DNA from: Paulownia fortunei
Taxonomy: Eukaryota; Streptophyta; Magnoliopsida; Lamiales; Paulowniaceae
Direction: 5' to 3'
NCBI GenBank assembly: GCA_019321725.1
Contig: CM033111.1
Coordinates: 2,976,001-3,040,000, forward strand
Length of the DNA: 64,000 nucleotides
Every line of letters starts with the position of its first letter. Within the stretch, counting starts at the first letter, position 1. A program made the position numbers and the translations under genes. Shown here in pieces: positions 46,209 through 59,271 of the stretch. The notes beneath the pieces were generated by a model. That model was given only the letters and a program-made list of their open reading frames with translations. It ran no database searches and was not told the origin of the DNA.

Positions 46209-49200
46209 TCATAAAGAAGGTGAAAATTTCTCCTTCAGGCGATTTATAAGCTTAAATTTCTCCTCAGCTTCAACTTGCTGACGGACATCAGATTGTGAGG
46301 CTCGATCTGGGTGAAAGGTCAGCAAGGCCCGTTTGTAAGCTGTCTGCACCTACAAACATCATCAATTTGAAGTAACTAATCTAAAATGAAAACAATGAGA
46401 CTCATTAACACATGAAAGATAGCAACAATAAAAAGCAGAAGATTCTTTTAAAACAAACTGCTCCAAACCACGGACTTGGAAGAATAAAATTGATTTTTCT
46501 CTGTGTTTAATCCAAGTTTTATCAAGTGTCAAAGGAGGCAGCCTTTACAAGAAGCATATAGAACCCAGCTTACATAAATATCTTGCACCGTCAGATCAGT
46601 TATCCTCCCACCCCCATAAAATGTAAATAGGTAGAACTGGATACCTCAACCTCAGGAAAAAGCAATACGAATAGAATATTTCTCCAAAATTTTCCAAGTA
46701 GGACCATCACCACTGCGCTGACAAACCCCCACACCCACCCACCCCAAATAAAAAAAAAATAAAAACAAAAAAAGAAAGATAAAATTTTGAAAGGGAACTT
46801 TTGGAAGATGTTCCCACATCTTGAGTTTCTGCACTTATCTTCACCATTTGATGCCTCCACCTTCCCAGTTCTATTGACATACTCGGGACCTTTTTTGGGT
46901 CAATGCTACAGGTGCATTTATGGAGCTATACAGTTCTCCAGTGAGCAAGTTGTTAATCTTTTCAACTCCTTCAAAGCTCTTCTAATAAGTTCTAGGAGAT
47001 CACCTACATGATTTAATAAAGTGCAAGTTCAAGTCCACTTTTACTTGCCCCCATTACTCATTGTAGTAACTGCATTCAGTTATCCTATGTAGAACACCTG
47101 CAGGCCCTGTTTTGTGGGCTAGATTTAGCTGGATAGATAACGTCAACCCACTAAATAAGATTTTTGATATGCCAGGTCATGGGCCGGCCCATGAGGGTAT
47201 CCCACAAAGTGCTTTACTTTAGTTGGAAGCTGAAAAGCACTTAAAAGCTAGCATTTGAAAAAATGATACATTGCAGATTTTCATCAAAGAAATCAAACAT
47301 AATGCGGACACAAGAAAAAAGTAGTAATTTGAAAAGTGGAAGAACTTGGAGCGGCAAGTGTAGCCAACCTCTTGTGGCAACGGATTAGGCCAACCGCCCA
47401 CACGGATTCCCATCAAATGCAACAGAGAAGCCATATTGTGGCACTTAACTTCCAGTTTCTTGAGCTCCTTCCTAACTTCAGCACGAATTTTCTCCTTCAA
47501 GTTCATATTTTCCTCATCCTAAAAGTAAAATTTGCGTGATCATTCACGTTTAAAAATTCAATCCATACCTAAAGCGAAGTAAACTACTGAATGCCTTCAG
47601 AAATTAACAACAGAATTAATTGTAATATTGGAAAGAATTCAATTCTACATACCTTCTTTTGAATATTCCGCATTTCCTCTACCCTCTGCTTCTGTCTTCT
47701 TTCCATATCTAACAAACGCATGCTCTCAGCTTTTCTTCTCCTCCGCAACCGCCGCAGACGTTGTGCTTCTTCAGCCTACAAGAGAAAAGGCAAGCAAATT
47801 TTATGCAAAATATCTTTAAAAAGAAATCATTCTTGGCAATAGCTCAAATGCTCGAGATAGGAATTTCACGAAATACCACAGACATTAAATGATAGTTACT
47901 AAAGAAAATGACGACCATGACAATGTGCTAGCAAGAGAATTTTCTCTCTTAAAACTCGTTTCCAACATTTTGTTCTTTTCCTTATTTAGCCAGGGAAGGA
48001 AGAGTCCAAGTCACCGATGATGCATGATAAAGTTCCACAAGAAGGAAGACAAAGAGTTCAAGTGTGAAGCAGGGTGTAAGATATAGCCAACAGATTCTCT
48101 TGAAACATGAAGGAGATTGTCCAAAACCAGCATTCACACACACGCATGCACAACATTCACAGACTCTCTCTCTATATATATATAAATACAATTGAATCAT
48201 ACTTATATATATACAATTGGAAAGTCATCTTGAGCCATGTCATGGGCATAAGAAGCAAACAGAAGTTGTAGGAGCATATTGAATGAAGGAAAATCACACT
48301 CCTGCGTTTTTCTAACTCCTAAATAGATCCATACTTGAATGCTTAATTGAAAAACTTGGTAGTTGTCGTGTATTCAGCACCCGCAAATACATACTGTTGC
48401 AAAATATCTGATTTCATATTAATAATACAGGCCACATAATTTAAAGATAAACCACAGTTTCGATTTTCGATATCATATTCTCCTACAAGGATCAATCATC
48501 CTCCCGGCACTCTTCCACCTCTCACGAGTGCTAGCAACACCAAGACCTTAATATGCAATCTTCCACCTAATTCTCATGCAAACTGGAAATGAGGTTTTTA
48601 TTCAACACCTGGAACTTCCTACACACTACTAGCAAAAGCAGTGCAGCAAAATAGGAATAGATCTGACTGAAGTCTCACCAAAAGGCGCCTAAACATACTT
48701 AGCGAAGACGTAAATGGTCAAAAGAAGAACAAACTCATGTTAGGCAGCATAGTGAAAATTGAAACCTTGCAATTTTAAATCCCTTAAGCTTACTGTACTG
48801 ATTTCCTCTGTTTCTTGAAAGAAAAGATCAAACACAACAAATGAATGAAAACAAAGCCAAAATGCAGCACTAAAAAGTAAGAAACAGTGAAGATTTTAAA
48901 CCTGAATTAGAAGCGCTTGTTGCCGGGAAGCCCACTCTTCCTCTATTGCTCTTTTGTATTCATCCGTTTCCTTAAGCTTTTCCCGTTCATTAATTATACA
49001 AGTATCCACAGAAGGCAAAGTGTCTCCATTTTGGCTATGCAACTGACCATCTTTATCCTCCTCCTTTTGAATATTAGACACAGAAATATCCTCTCGAAGC
49101 TTGGCTAATGGGATCTCAGGGACCAGTTGACTGTTTTCCTGATGGCAGCCTTTTTCAATGTCATCTCCTGAGCCCAAGCAATCTTTAGAGAAAGAGGATT

Positions 49201-50515
49201 TTCCAGAGACAGATCCAACTGCATCGCAGGAAGGAGTGGAACAATGATCGGTTTGTTTATGAGGTAATGTAGACCTCTTAAATGAACAACTTTCAGGCAT
49301 TAAATTCTCCATCTCCTTAGCATCCCCAGTTGCATGTGGCAGCCCAGATTCCAAATGCTCCCTTTCCTTGACACTGCCTGTAGCCGTCTCTGGAAAATTC
49401 TTATGATCGTCTCCTGGAAAAGATCTGGCTGGTTTGACCTTAGTTTCAAATGAAATTTTACTTGTGCAAATGGCAGCCTCATCATCTAATGGACTAGATT
49501 TGCCATAAAAGAAGTCCTCATCAACACATGACTCAAATTTAGGTGGACAAGTTTCTACTTTAGAAGTTTCCTCATCCTCAAAAGCAGGTATTGGATGATT
49601 GAATTCCTTAGTTGACTGTTTTGGGAAAGCAGAATTAGATGAAGCTGGATGTTCCGCTTTTTCCCCAACATGACAGCTGGAACTTCCTGGCTCACATTCC
49701 GAGCGTTCAACTGCAACATCAAATAAAGGGGAGCAACCAAAATCAGCATCCTCTTTTGTTCTAAAACGAGATGGAGCATCATTGTCATTATTGAATTTTC
49801 CTGTATTAAAACCAAATGAGGCCTCCTTATGCTGCCTAGTCGCATCTTTTGTTTCATCATTTTGCTGATGATCTCCATCAATATCCCGTGAGGTACTATC
49901 ATGATCCTCTGCATGACCATTGTGAATATCTTTCCTTCTCCTGGAGAAAGCTTTTTCCCACAGCTCTTGAACCTTTCCAGAAGAATCTTCGACTAACTCA
50001 CAGTCAGGATAATCATCATCAGATGAATCACTTTCTGAGTCGGTATTCAAACCATAACAGTTTCTTGTAGAAGCTTTCCCAGAATAGGTACGCTTGCATT
50101 TTGATAATCTAACTGGAGTTGCATTATCTTGAACAAATTGGCATCCTTCAAAAGCAGCATCTGCAGAATCTGTAAAGTTCTTAGCGACATGGCAAGATTC
50201 TCTATTAGAAGAGGTGCCAGCAGAGAAACTGACATTGTTTACACCAATAGAATGGTAACTGTCAGGGGTTTCATCATCATCAATGTAAATTACATTCCTA
50301 AATGACCACTTCTTGTCTTTCCTAAGCATGCTTGAACCCTGTCTTTTCTTAGGCAAAGATTCAGGAACGTCAATGATAATAACATTGTCAAAATTCTCAG
50401 AATCAACATCTATCAGAATAACATTATCAGCTTCCTCATTATTCCTGCACCTTCTCAATGTTTTCTCCCCAGAACAGGGTCTGGGATGCGAATGACCTAT
50501 GGATATCCCGCTCAT
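46209..50515 (-). CDS. J-domain (DnaJ/auxilin-type) protein with acidic N-terminal half
   Basis: Four coding exons on the minus strand: 50515-48902, 47775-47653, 47518-47369, 46349-46209, giving 675 aa. The large first exon encodes 538 mostly polar, Ser/Asp/Glu-rich residues, probably disordered. Near its start lie three hydrophobic-acidic clusters (VILIDVD 32-38, VIIIDVP 45-51, VIYIDDDE 75-82). Exon 2 is a basic coiled-coil-like stretch (AQRLRRLRRRRKAESMRL). Exons 3-4 form a C-terminal J-domain: MASLLHLMG and WPNPLPQE, then YKRALLTFHPDRAS with the HPD signature at residues 642-644, and EEKFKLINRLKEKF. A J-domain at the C-terminus is the auxilin/GAK arrangement. The HPD motif should stimulate Hsp70 ATPase. 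No clathrin-box or zinc-finger motif was seen. A 5' UTR intron of about 1.85 kb is likely, with an acceptor just before the ATG and a possible donor near 52374. Confidence 0.85.
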
Positions 50516-50522
50516 TTGCTAC

Positions 50523-52374
50523 TGCATGAAGAACAAGTAGTTAGCTTGCTATTGACAGAAAACACTAAGAAACACCACATTCAAGAGAATCAAGACATCA
50601 CAGATAAATAATTCCAGACAGCATTAATACCCGGAACTACTCAGCAATTGAAAAGAGCCACTACGGTTATCTATATGAAACTACTAGCAAGTTTACTTTC
50701 TTCAATAAACTTTACTGACAAGGAAAGATCAAGAAGATGCCAGAGCACACAATCAAAAACTTATCCCGAAAATTCACTACTACAACTAAGATGGGACATA
50801 ACAGAGTCAGACATAGCTTATCAGAAAATCAAAAGTCAAATCAAAACTTCCATTTTCCCACAAAGACATAGTAAGGCTAAACGTACTAGCAAAATGCACA
50901 ATAGTACATGCATAAATTCAATTGAAAATTCCTGTCTCTTTCTTCACACAAAATATATTAACAGGAATAGGAATGAAATCAAGGAACACAACAACATGGT
51001 GCTCTGTATCAAGAACATATAGATAAAACCCAAACCCAAATCAAACCACAAAAAAATTCACTTACCCAATTCGTGAATCCATTTTATATTTCATAGACAT
51101 AATTAATGGGTTAACAAACCTTAATTATAATCATGGTTATCAGCACATCAAAAAGTATATCAGATATTCCTAAAATCATAAATATTTGAAACTTTAACCA
51201 GCCCAAAAAGAGATCCTTTGGGAGACTAAGGATTCTAGGACATCGGGAATCTACAAACAGAGAGGAGGTGGAAAATTGAGGAAGAATTGTCAACAAAAGA
51301 AGTAAATGACATGGAAATTGCTAGAAAAGTGACACAAGAATTGGTCAGTAGGTGGAGTTAAGAAAGATACTAAGCATCAGAGTGAGGTACAAGAGGACAA
51401 GAAAGATACTAAGCATCAGAGTGAGGTACAAGAGGACAAGAAAGATACTAAGCATCAGAGTGAGGTACAAGAGGACACGTAAGCTCATGAGGTTCTCAAG
51501 TGTAATGCATAAGAAATTCATGAGGACTTGACTTTTACATTATGCACTGCTCAATTTCATTCATATTCTAATTGTAAAAACAAATTGACTATGATTGCTA
51601 TGAACTAGTTCTAAATTATTGAAAAGGACAAAATAATATATTTCACTCTCCATTTCGGGCTTGTTTGATCAAGTAGAGAGCATCATATTCTTTCACTGTA
51701 CAGTTTTTTTTATTTTGTAGAAACGTACAAACTGAATACAAAAACTAAATAAATTAATTTTTTTGAAAAGGCAGCTCCACTACTTAAAGTTCATTTTCAG
51801 ATTAACTCCTAAACAATCAAACTAATTTCAAGCTCAATAAGAAATTCAAACCAAGATTAGCTTAAACAATGTGTTGTTCAGTCGTTTACACCCCCAAGCA
51901 CACAATCAAAACTTATCCAGAAAACCCACTCCTGCAACTAATAGTCCAATTGGGATTATAACATAATCATTCACAGCTCACCAGAAAAGGTTAATACAAC
52001 AAAACTTCAAGTCGCCCACATAATTACATCTGACCTCAAAATGCCAAGCATGTTCACGAAATGCACAACAGTGAGATATCCACTAAGGGCAACTGGATTC
52101 CTACTCTATCTTCGCACTAAATTATTAACAAATAAATAAAACTTATACTAAAAGAGTACCAAATATGATATAATAAAGCCTTCCACCAAGAATAAACCGA
52201 ACAAGATTTCAAACCCTAATCACGCCCAGAAAGAAATCAGCAGAGCCCGATCATACCCGGTGCACATATTAAAAAATCACGAGCCCTAATTAAAAATTAG
52301 GACCATCCCCGAAAAAAGAGGGAAAAAACACTATTACCATCTCAACAAAACTATTCATTATTTGAAACGTTTAC
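50523..52374 (-). other. Probable 5' UTR intron of the J-domain gene, with an internal duplication
   Basis: On the minus strand TTCATGCAG just before the ATG is a good acceptor, and TGTCAG followed by GTAAACG at about 52374 is a good donor. Within this interval, about 50737-51297 is a diverged copy of about 51897-52474. Both contain GCACACAATCAAAA.CTTATCC, AAATGCACAA.AGT, CTTTGG(G)AG.CTAAGGA and GAATTG.TCAAC in the same order. The second GT at the matching place of the proximal copy (GCTG/GTTAAAG near 51201) could be an alternative first-exon donor. Confidence 0.5.
51360..51476. repeat. Three perfect 39-bp tandem copies
   Basis: The unit starts AAGAAAGATACTAAGCATCA and ends GTACAAGAGGAC, repeated exactly at 51360-51398, 51399-51437 and 51438-51476. 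It sits between the two copies of the duplicated 5' flank. Perfect identity implies recent origin. Confidence 0.95.
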
Positions 52375-52639
52375 CTGACAAAATAGACAAAAGCCTTTGG
52401 AGGCTAAGGAATACGGCATATGGGAAATCCTACACACAGGCACACGAGAGAGAAGAGTCAAGAATTGCTCAACGGAAAAATTTGAAGGCCTAAGCTAAAA
52501 ATGGAAATCCAGAGAGAGGGATTTGAATTTGGGACAAAATTGCCGGATGCGTGAGAAATGGTCGATAGACTGGCTGAATGGGAATTTTGCTTAGGTTCGG
52601 CGTGGAGAAAGTAATAAAGAGCATTTGGGGGCAGCTCTA

Positions 52640-53891
52640 TTTTACTTGATTCCAACTGCCACGCAATTCACGAGGATTTTAGTTTAGTAGAAATTAATTT
52701 ATATGCGAAATACAAGACCATTTTTTCTGTTTTTCTTTTTTCTTTTTTTTTAGTCTAAACTATCAATAACATTATTAATACAATTAATAATTCTGAATAA
52801 AAAAAAAGCAATAAATTATTATTAAAATAAATAAATACGCACATACAAATGAAACTTAATTTTTCAACACGTGGGACTTTAATTGTACAAATAAATATAA
52901 GTGATTTTGCTATATAATATGTCTCGATTGCAGTCATTAAAGAAGAAAATAAACTACCCCACTATTTTATGGTTAGTTTGGGAGCGAAAAAGTTCTTGCA
53001 AGTGTATTACATTTAATTACATAATGTTTTCTTAAAAATTAAAAGGCAAAAATATTATAATAATTTATTGGAAATTAAAGGAAAAATAATTAGGTTAACT
53101 TTTTTTCACCTTCCTTTGATCATCTTCAACTTTGTCTTCAAATCATGCTTCCCTCTATCTTGCACATTTTCTTCCCCAGCCCCCACCCCTCCAATTCTTT
53201 ACCTACTAACTTTGAATTGTCTAATTCCCTGTTCAAAGCAAATGTTCCCTTGCCCGGCGCTGCTCCAATTTGGAGTAGAAATTGAGCTCCAACACCGACG
53301 TCATGTCCGGCGCAATATTAATTAATTAAATATATATTTTGATTAATTAAATGTAAAATATAAATTAAATATATAATTTTTTTAATATGTTAATAAAATT
53401 ATAACAAAACATAATAACAAATAATATTCATAGAATATATTTGTATAGTAAAATTTAAATTAAATAGATTGATTATGAATTTTAAGTTTGATGTAAAAAT
53501 TGCAACGTTTTAAAGAATTATGAGTTAGAACAATCTAATCAACCTAATATGTGATTCGAATTGGTCAGTCACAACACACACTCAGTTTCTCATAATATAT
53601 AATTTAATATTAATTAACACAACAAAAAGGTTCAGAGAGCTGCCCAACCTTACATGGTTCGCTCTGCTCAGAACTATGGTCAATAGCTGCTTCTCGGTTG
53701 TAATTACAAGCAAAATGAAGGTTGCAAAATGTGCATTGTGGATGGTAATTGTTCTGTACAAATGATAAAGCTTGCTTATGATTCAGATACTAAAATTTGT
53801 GGATCCAACCTGTGTTGAAGACAAATCATGTTAAGCATATTTACAACGCAGAGGGATTTGGAATGTACAGTGACAACGTATTGACTGTGCT
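52640..53891. other. Intergenic DNA between J-domain gene promoter and ACR 3' end
   Basis: The promoter of the J-domain gene lies near 52.5-52.7 kb. The rest is AT-rich with a short GC-richer patch around 53110-53310 and no supported gene. Confidence 0.4.
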
Positions 53892-56800
53892 TCAAGAGTA
53901 GGATCTAACCAACCCAAAATTACAGAATGATTTGGGCTTGAAGAGGCCACCAAAGAGGAACCTGGTTGGAGATTCTTGTGGGACTAGGTTCAACTCTTCA
54001 GGGCAGCCTTTTACTCGGAGTATGGTTTGTCCTATTGTTTGCCTAATGGAATCTATGATCTTTGGATCAACTGGATATCCTGATGCATCACGAACATAGA
54101 ACGTATTAACAGCTTTCCCCGCTCTTGTTGTCACTTCTGCTCTTGTCACAGTTAGGCTATTCTCACGGAAAATCCTAGTTACATCAGACAGCAGTCCAAC
54201 TCTGTCGGTGGTGCACAGTTCTAGCTTCAACCCCTAGCAAAGAAGAGAAGAAATGAACAGTCAAATTCATGTACAAAATCACCCTTGAAACAGACAGAAC
54301 AAATGAACCGATATCTTAGGAGATTACTCTTTGACTTTAGCAGATAGTCATTGGCTATAATATGAACTGCAAATATGAATCAATTAGGATATGGTGGTCA
54401 GCATCAAAATGACATGCATCTCTAATATGTTAAAGAACATCTGTTAAGAAGATTGTGGGACATAAAACAAAATGTTTGCCAACTTAAAATTGATAATCAA
54501 GGCAAGTAGTTTCCATGTTATGGCTTTAAGTGGATCATACACCTATAAGCAAACAAGTGTATCTTCCAATCAGAACCAGGTTCAGTATGTGTACTTGCCC
54601 GAACAGAATAATATAGAAAAGTAGCTAAACCTAAAGTTTAAAACCCATGCCAAAAGCATGTGCATGCAAGATCAACTTTACATATTCAAAAAATCAGCTG
54701 TAAGCAACTGAAAATAAGCCATTCAACTGGTTTAGATTCAACTTTTGATGAACCTATGATTATCTAACTGAGATGCTAAAATGCAATGAACAACAGCATT
54801 AGATGTTACTAATGACAAAATCTGAAGCATTAGTCACTGAATTAGATGCTGTTTTGTCCTTACTTCAGACACTCTTCTTTCTATTGCTGCTTCAAGACAT
54901 TGAATCACCCTTTGCCTCTCTGCATCAGATTTTACTGGGGATCCATCAATATGCCTAATACAGTGTTCCTTCATAAGCAAACACGAAAAGGTTTTTCAGA
55001 CCATGTTGCAAGACCAAACGGTGGGCTGTCTAAGCCCTATATCACACACATAATGCCAACATATTCATTAGTCAACCATATACCTGATAAGCTTCAGGTC
55101 CCTCAGCATAAACATTTCCATGGAAAACCACATATTGCATGTCTGTCAAAGTGCAAATAATATCAAAGAGAAGTTTCGGCCTATCCTTGCACCGGATTGT
55201 GACCACTGAGTAGTCTTTGTCATGCCAATTAACAACATTCACATTTGGTCTTTCTTTTTCATCCAAGGAATCATCATCCATCCTTTCATAATCTCGGTCG
55301 TCAAACATCATTTGATGAAGCCTTCTCTCAGTGTGAGTGAGTCCATGAGAGACTGCGGTCTTAGCTTCCCTGGATTTGTTGCTACCCTTAAGCACATTAC
55401 ACAAAAGGCGCTTAACCATGGCTAGTCTTTCAGGATCCGTAATAGCACCCCCATTTTTTTCATCAGTTACTTGCATTACAGCTGCCGCTCGGGTGTTATG
55501 GGTCCAAACCTCAGCATTCACCACATTGCATTTAAGGTGGGTGAGAACAGCACTCACTTCAGAAAGTAGCCCCGGTCTATCGCTTCCTACTAACTCAATT
55601 GACGTGTGGTCCTTCCCAAATGTCACCCCAACAGATCTCCTCTTAGAAGATGCAAAGCAAGAATCTGGACCAAGTGACTGAAAATGAAACGATGGTATCA
55701 ATTTAGCTATCTCATAAATCCAGAGGGAAGTGTCAAAATTGTCACAATTAACACAACTCACCTTCTGGATATAATCCAAAATCCCTTCATCAGTTATCTT
55801 GTTGCCATCATGGTCAGTGACATTGAATACTGTTGAGAGAAAAGTGTATTAAGATTATATTTTCATCATTTGTAAGAGGAAAATGGACAATATTGGAAAG
55901 AGTGGAAAGGAAAAGGGAAATTTGTTACCATCCATGAACCATCCTCCATCAGAGCATATATAAGCTTTGGTTATCACAAGATTGAGATCAGTAAGGACTT
56001 GTACGACTTCCAATAAAATTCCATGTTTGTTAGCACTGTCCACCTGTATCAAAAGAGGACGTACCAAAAAAATCCCACAAGTGTAGAAATCAAGAGTACA
56101 CAAAGAGGGATTAATCTTAGACATACCTGAACGACAGTGGCGTTTTTGCAGGATTCGTTATCAATTACAACTCTGAAATATGAAATCGGAATTTTGGTAA
56201 ATGCCTAGACACAAGAGTACATAAAAATAAAATTGAAGTGACTTCTGTACAGAGGAATAACAGAGAGAGATATATGTACCTGGGAGGGTTCATTCTCCTT
56301 ATAAACTTCTCGTATTCATCATCCATGTTATGTGAAAAACTCACTGAGGTCTCTGAGGAAGAAGTGAAAGTTCAGATATAGCAAAGATTGGATTTTTTTC
56401 TTTTTCCAAGAAAATCAGAAACTTCAAAAAATACACAGAATCACTACTATCAATAGTAAAAAGAACACTCAAACCAAGAGTGTAACGTAAGCAATCAGAA
56501 AGAAATAAAATTGATGAATAAACAATCATGAGATTTGGGACAGAATGATCCTTAGATATCAAGAAGGCCAACCAATTAAGAAGGCTTAAAAGATAGTTTC
56601 CCTCCCTCTCTGTATGTGGAGTGGTCTGGTGGGGTACTGGAGCTCTGTGCTTTTCTAGGAGCAGAGCCCATCATCAAGCTATTTGATTTGAATACTTTAA
56701 CATCACACAAAACACACACACACACACACAGAGTGCACCAAAATAAACCCATGTTCCTATACATGTAGAGGTGCGAACAAAAGCACGGATACACAACAAA

Positions 56801-57185
56801 TCACACGCTGGACACGCCAAAAAATTAAATAAAAAAAACACAGATCACACATTGACCGACCCCCCCCCCCCCCCCCCCGCCCCGCCGAAAAAAAAAAAAA
56901 AAAAAAACACGCACAAGAAAAGTACACACAAAACCACCAAATCCCAAGACCATAAAAGAAACCAGCAAACAGCACTAACAAACGACTACAACAACATGAA
57001 ATTATTGAGGAAAAAACTAAGTCACCAGACATTACAAGAAATAACTCGAAATCAATTAGAAAACTCAACCCAACAAACTTCGAATAAACAAAAAAAAAGG
57101 AAAAAATAATGAGCCCAAAAATGATGACAAAATGACGAATCGAAAATAGGATACGAACAAAGAGCAAAAGATGACTCATACCCAT
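53892..57185 (-). CDS. ACT domain repeat protein, ACR4/ACR5-like
   Basis: Eight coding exons on the minus strand: 57185-57182 (ATGG only), 56343-56280, 56172-56127, 56043-55929, 55829-55762, 55677-55084, 54968-54864, 54233-53892, giving 445 aa. The first residues read [20 protein letters not shown], like family members. Four ACT domains follow, marked by [28 protein letters not shown] and DRVGLLSDV, the ligand-binding loops. Plant ACR proteins resemble the regulatory part of bacterial GlnD, lack its enzyme domains, and are thought to sense amino acids. Exon 7 has EHCIRH where relatives have EYYIRH. If the four-base first exon is wrong, the ATG at 56326 gives a protein seven residues shorter with all domains kept. 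Which ACR paralog this is cannot be settled by eye. ACR4 or ACR5 fits best because of the [19 protein letters not shown] start. Confidence 0.88.
56712..56730. repeat. (CA)n microsatellite in ACR intron 1
   Basis: A run of about nine CA units, within the predicted first intron. Confidence 0.9.
56860..56907. repeat. Poly(C) run next to poly(A) run in ACR intron 1
   Basis: Nineteen C at 56860-56878, a short GC linker, then twenty A at 56888-56907. On the transcript strand this reads poly(U) then poly(G). Exact lengths may be uncertain because such runs are hard to sequence. Confidence 0.85.
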
Positions 57186-57452
57186 CAGTATTCTTGAGGA
57201 TTCTTTGGCTGGAGCACCAGGATTTTTTCTTGATTCTCTCAATACAACACAATCATAAAACAAATTATACGGGGAAGAAAACTTAGATGTTGACCGTACA
57301 AATATACTTCCCTTACATGTGTATACAAACCAAAGCAAACACTATGTGAATCAAAAGACCTGTGGGGACACAGCTTTCTCAGGGTATACGCTAAAAATGC
57401 ACACTTTCACCTCCCACTCTGTGTAAATAACATGTGTGCAGGGTGGTGTGTG

Positions 57453-57462
57453 TATATATATA
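57453..57462 (-). promoter_or_regulatory. Possible TATA box of the ACR gene
   Basis: The minus strand reads GCTATATATATACAC about 270 bp before the predicted ATG at 57185, leaving room for a normal 5' UTR. Simple AT repeat content makes the call tentative. Confidence 0.4.
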
Positions 57463-57735
57463 GCAGCCTTGTCTCAAAGGAGGTTTTCTATTTTCAGCTG
57501 CTCTTCAAAATCTTAGCCATATCTACTAATCTATATTCTATTTGCAAGAAAAGTTCCCCTGAAAACGAGAACCGGGGGTTGCCCTGGGGTGGTGGGGGGC
57601 TGGAATATACTAGTACTACAATGCTTAAATGGCTTATTTTAGTAGTGGGCCCCGAGTGTCTGGGTCATGGCGTGGCTTTTTCACCTTGGGGTAAACTTTC
57701 GGGCAACCCCACCACCCCGAACTCTCCCCCGGCGG

Positions 57736-57750
57736 GCCACGTGTTGACAG
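57736..57750 (-). promoter_or_regulatory. G-box/ABRE with adjacent W-box core upstream of the ACR gene
   Basis: The minus strand reads GTCAACACGTGGC: the ABRE-type ACACGTGGC at 57744-57736 contains the G-box CACGTG. TTGAC on the plus strand at 57744-57748 is a W-box core. Located about 280 bp before the possible TATA box. Stress or ABA input is possible but only inferred. Confidence 0.4.
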
Positions 57751-57769
57751 TTGAGTGGTGAATACCTCC

Positions 57770-59271
57770 GAGGTTTAGGGCGAGACAGGGATTGCATAAC
57801 GGTTTTTACCATGACTGTTAGGAGTGTAATAATGTTGAATAATATTTAGAGCATTTAGAGGACAGCTAGTTTTAAATTTAGTTAGGATTTAGGTCGTATT
57901 TTTATAATAAGTAGAGGCTCATAATAGGCTCCTGTCATAAACAAATTTGATTTAGGAGGTAAAAGTTTAAATTCCCTTTTTACTTGTTATGGTATTTTTA
58001 ACTTTTTATATATTGCAATTTTTTAAAAAATTATTTCAATCTTTTTTAAGTTCGTTTATTATCAAAATTATTAGATATTTTTAACTTCAAATCATCTGTC
58101 ACACAACCATGAGCAATTTCAGATTAATGTCTAATTTTGATTTGTCTATTTTTCAATGAGAGCTTGCTTTAGTTGGTATAACTGATTGTAGATTTTAGAG
58201 CCGCAAGGTTTAGAAGAATTCTCATGTAAATATCTTATGTCTAATTTTATATTATTTTTTTGGGTGTGTGTGCCTGACTTTTACTTATACCAAACAAAAT
58301 TCATAGCGCATTTTCAGAGTATCAACATTATTATTGGTCAATCACACCATGGGATATTGGGATGGCCTTAGACAGTTAGACAATGGAGAAAAGTCATAAC
58401 TTCATGACAGGTAATTCTAAAAATTGAGCAATATATTTCTCTTTGTAGCAAAAAACAAAAACATGTAAATGGAAACGAAAAATCATCAGTCCAATCTGGT
58501 CAAAAGAAGCTGTAACCATCCACGCACAAAGACAAAAAAGAAAAGCTAGTGAATTCCAAAAGTACCAATTCAATGCATGATTGAATCCCACATTGGAGAA
58601 AAATCAAATCTCCTGTTTAATCCCTTTCAAATTCTTTAACTTAATTGATACCATGGAAAAGTCCAATTGGTCACAAAACATTTCTTCAAAGAAAGTTCTT
58701 TCAACTAATAATAGTAAAGGTCAAATTTCCTCGACATCACCACCCTAATTAATATATATATATATATGTATGAACTCTTTAAATTTGAATTCTTCATAGT
58801 GAAAAATAAATAAATAAATATAAGTAAAAAATAATTTTCATAAATTGGTCGATTTTGGTTTCCTATTTTCGTAAAACTCCATATGGAAAAGTGAGATCCG
58901 AATCAGCTTCAACCTTTGAGGAAATGTCTGACGTGCTATCCCTGACACAATCAAAAGGGGAAAGCAATCCTTTTTTTATAGTGGCTTACGTCCTCAACGT
59001 ATTCCCATTTTTTGCACTTTTTTAATGTCAAAAGATTAAAAAAAAAAAAAGGAAAAGTCTAAAAAAAAATAAAAAATCACAAATTGATGGGGTCTAGTTT
59101 GAACGAACAGATAAATTTTATCTCTTGGTATTATAGCAATCAAGATTTACTTTATAATCCTTACGATATGGATATTACCATTTTTTTTTTTTGTTTTAAT
59201 TCTTGTTATGTTGTATATATTGTTATTTTGACGATATAATCAAATTGTATTAATCATTTTTATTTGTCAAC
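57770..59271. other. AT-rich intergenic DNA
   Basis: No supported gene. Around 58160-58210 a stretch with TTTAGTTGGTATAACTG and AAGGTTTAGAAGAATTCTC has weak A/B-box character, as in an eroded tRNA-derived SINE. Confidence 0.35.

Noticed and set aside
56757..57338. A 193-codon minus-strand open frame over ACR intron 1
   Set aside because: Runs through poly(C), poly(A) and CA repeats. The translation is Phe/Gly-homopolymer-like and conflicts with the exon model.
57432..57761. A 109-codon open frame on the plus strand in the ACR promoter
   Set aside because: Overlaps the TATA and G-box region of the ACR gene on the opposite strand, no domain recognised, GC-rich promoter composition explains it.
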